From positions 1 through 6,346 of the forward strand of contig CABUUD010000105.1 in assembly GCA_902494585.1 (NCBI GenBank): a DNA stretch of 6,346 nucleotides, written 5' to 3'. The first letter of the stretch is position 1. The number at the start of each line of letters is the position of its first letter. This DNA comes from an uncultured Collinsella sp. Its GTDB lineage: Bacteria > Actinomycetota > Coriobacteriia > Coriobacteriales > Coriobacteriaceae. The position numbers were made by a program, and so were the translations under genes. Under the pieces are notes generated by a model. The model ran no database searches and was not told where the DNA came from. It worked only from the letters and a program-made list of their open reading frames with translations. This document shows, piece by piece, positions 6,168 to 6,346 of the stretch.

Positions 6168-6206
6168 GCCTGCAGGCGAGACGTTCAGAACAGCTCGCCT
6201 GCAGGC
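6168..6206. repeat. Perfect 13-bp inverted repeat built from two GCCTGCAGGC palindromes
   Basis: GCCTGCAGGCGAG (6168-6180) and CTCGCCTGCAGGC (6194-6206) are exact reverse complements around a 13-base centre. Each arm also contains the 10-bp self-complementary GCCTGCAGGC. It stands in the gap between the upstream gene's stop and EIIC. On the - strand only TAATTTCT follows, not a proper T-run. An mRNA-processing or stabilising hairpin, a leaky attenuator, or a protein-binding site are all possible. Confidence 0.7.
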
Positions 6207-6227
6207 AACAGCAGCAATTTGAAAGGA

Positions 6228-6346
6228 TTAGTAGTTCATCTGGTGATAGTAGCGACGCGTGGTGAGCGGGTGGTTGCGGACGTGCTCGAGATGGCAGCTC
6301 AGGCGCTCGGTGATGGTGTAGGTGACCATCGGGGAGACGATCTTGC
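6228..6346 (-). CDS. 3' end of a gene upstream of the PTS genes, possibly a FrlB-like SIS-domain sugar-phosphate deglycase
   Basis: Only the last 38 residues are in the window; the start lies beyond 6346 and the stop is TAA at 6228-6230. The visible end, including HPLTTRRYYHQMNY, resembles the C-terminus I recall for SIS-domain deglycases such as fructoselysine-6-phosphate deglycase (E. coli FrlB ends in a similar RRYY...Y pattern). In those pathways a PTS or kinase phosphorylates an Amadori sugar and the SIS enzyme splits it into glucose 6-phosphate and an amino acid. The same strand and a gap of about 120 bases to the EIIC ATG suggest one operon with EIIC and EIID, which fits gfr-type loci where deglycases accompany a mannose-family PTS. 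With so few residues the family call is tentative; that a coding gene ends here is more secure. Confidence 0.45.
   Translation of the reverse strand, partial: KIVSPMVTYTITERLSCHLEHVRNHPLTTRRYYHQMNY

Noticed and set aside
1..6346. tRNA, rRNA, riboswitch or phage attachment site
   Set aside because: Reading both strands I saw no cloverleaf, rRNA-like block, known riboswitch core or integrase-linked repeat.

Overview
The window looks like chromosomal DNA from a high-GC actinobacterium of the human gut, most likely a Coriobacteriia member such as Collinsella. That assignment is inferred from GC-rich codon use, good Shine-Dalgarno sites, a mannose-family PTS and a SipW/TasA-type surface protein. 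No marker gene proves it. Six protein genes are visible. One is on the + strand and five are on the - strand, and one of those is cut by the right edge.

Layout. (1) 103-612 (+) encodes a 169-aa protein I do not recognise. It ends at a strong hairpin (624-661) shared with the convergent operon. (2) 669-2491 (-) is a two-gene operon. A YcgR-like PilZ protein (putative c-di-GMP receptor) comes first. Five bases later follows a single-pass membrane protein with a long charged N-terminus and a TasA/camelysin-like extracytoplasmic domain. (3) 2620-4095 (-) encodes a 491-aa AlbA_2 (Schlafen-like) / HATPase_c_4 / winged-helix protein. (4) 4096-4440 is non-coding and AT-rich. It carries two 77-bp direct repeats exactly 165 bp apart. 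Each contains three TTATCTCTC-type motifs with identical spacing (13 then 18 bp) plus inverted copies, and an unrelated dyad lies between them. This looks like an operator array for the gene in (3), probably bound by that gene's own product. (5) 4441-6346 (-) is the 3' part of a sugar PTS operon: the tail of an upstream gene (38 residues, resembling the end of FrlB-type SIS-domain deglycases), a hairpin made of two GCCTGCAGGC palindromes, EIIC, EIID, and a classical intrinsic terminator. EIIA and EIIB are not in the window.

The most notable points are these. The operator-like double repeat precedes the Schlafen-like regulator. The usual first helix of EIIC is encoded just upstream of its ATG but in another frame, which suggests a one-base frameshift or a sequence error. 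A c-di-GMP receptor gene is coupled to a matrix-type surface protein. The weak SIS-domain clue at the edge would point the PTS towards fructoselysine- or glucoselysine-type Amadori sugars.
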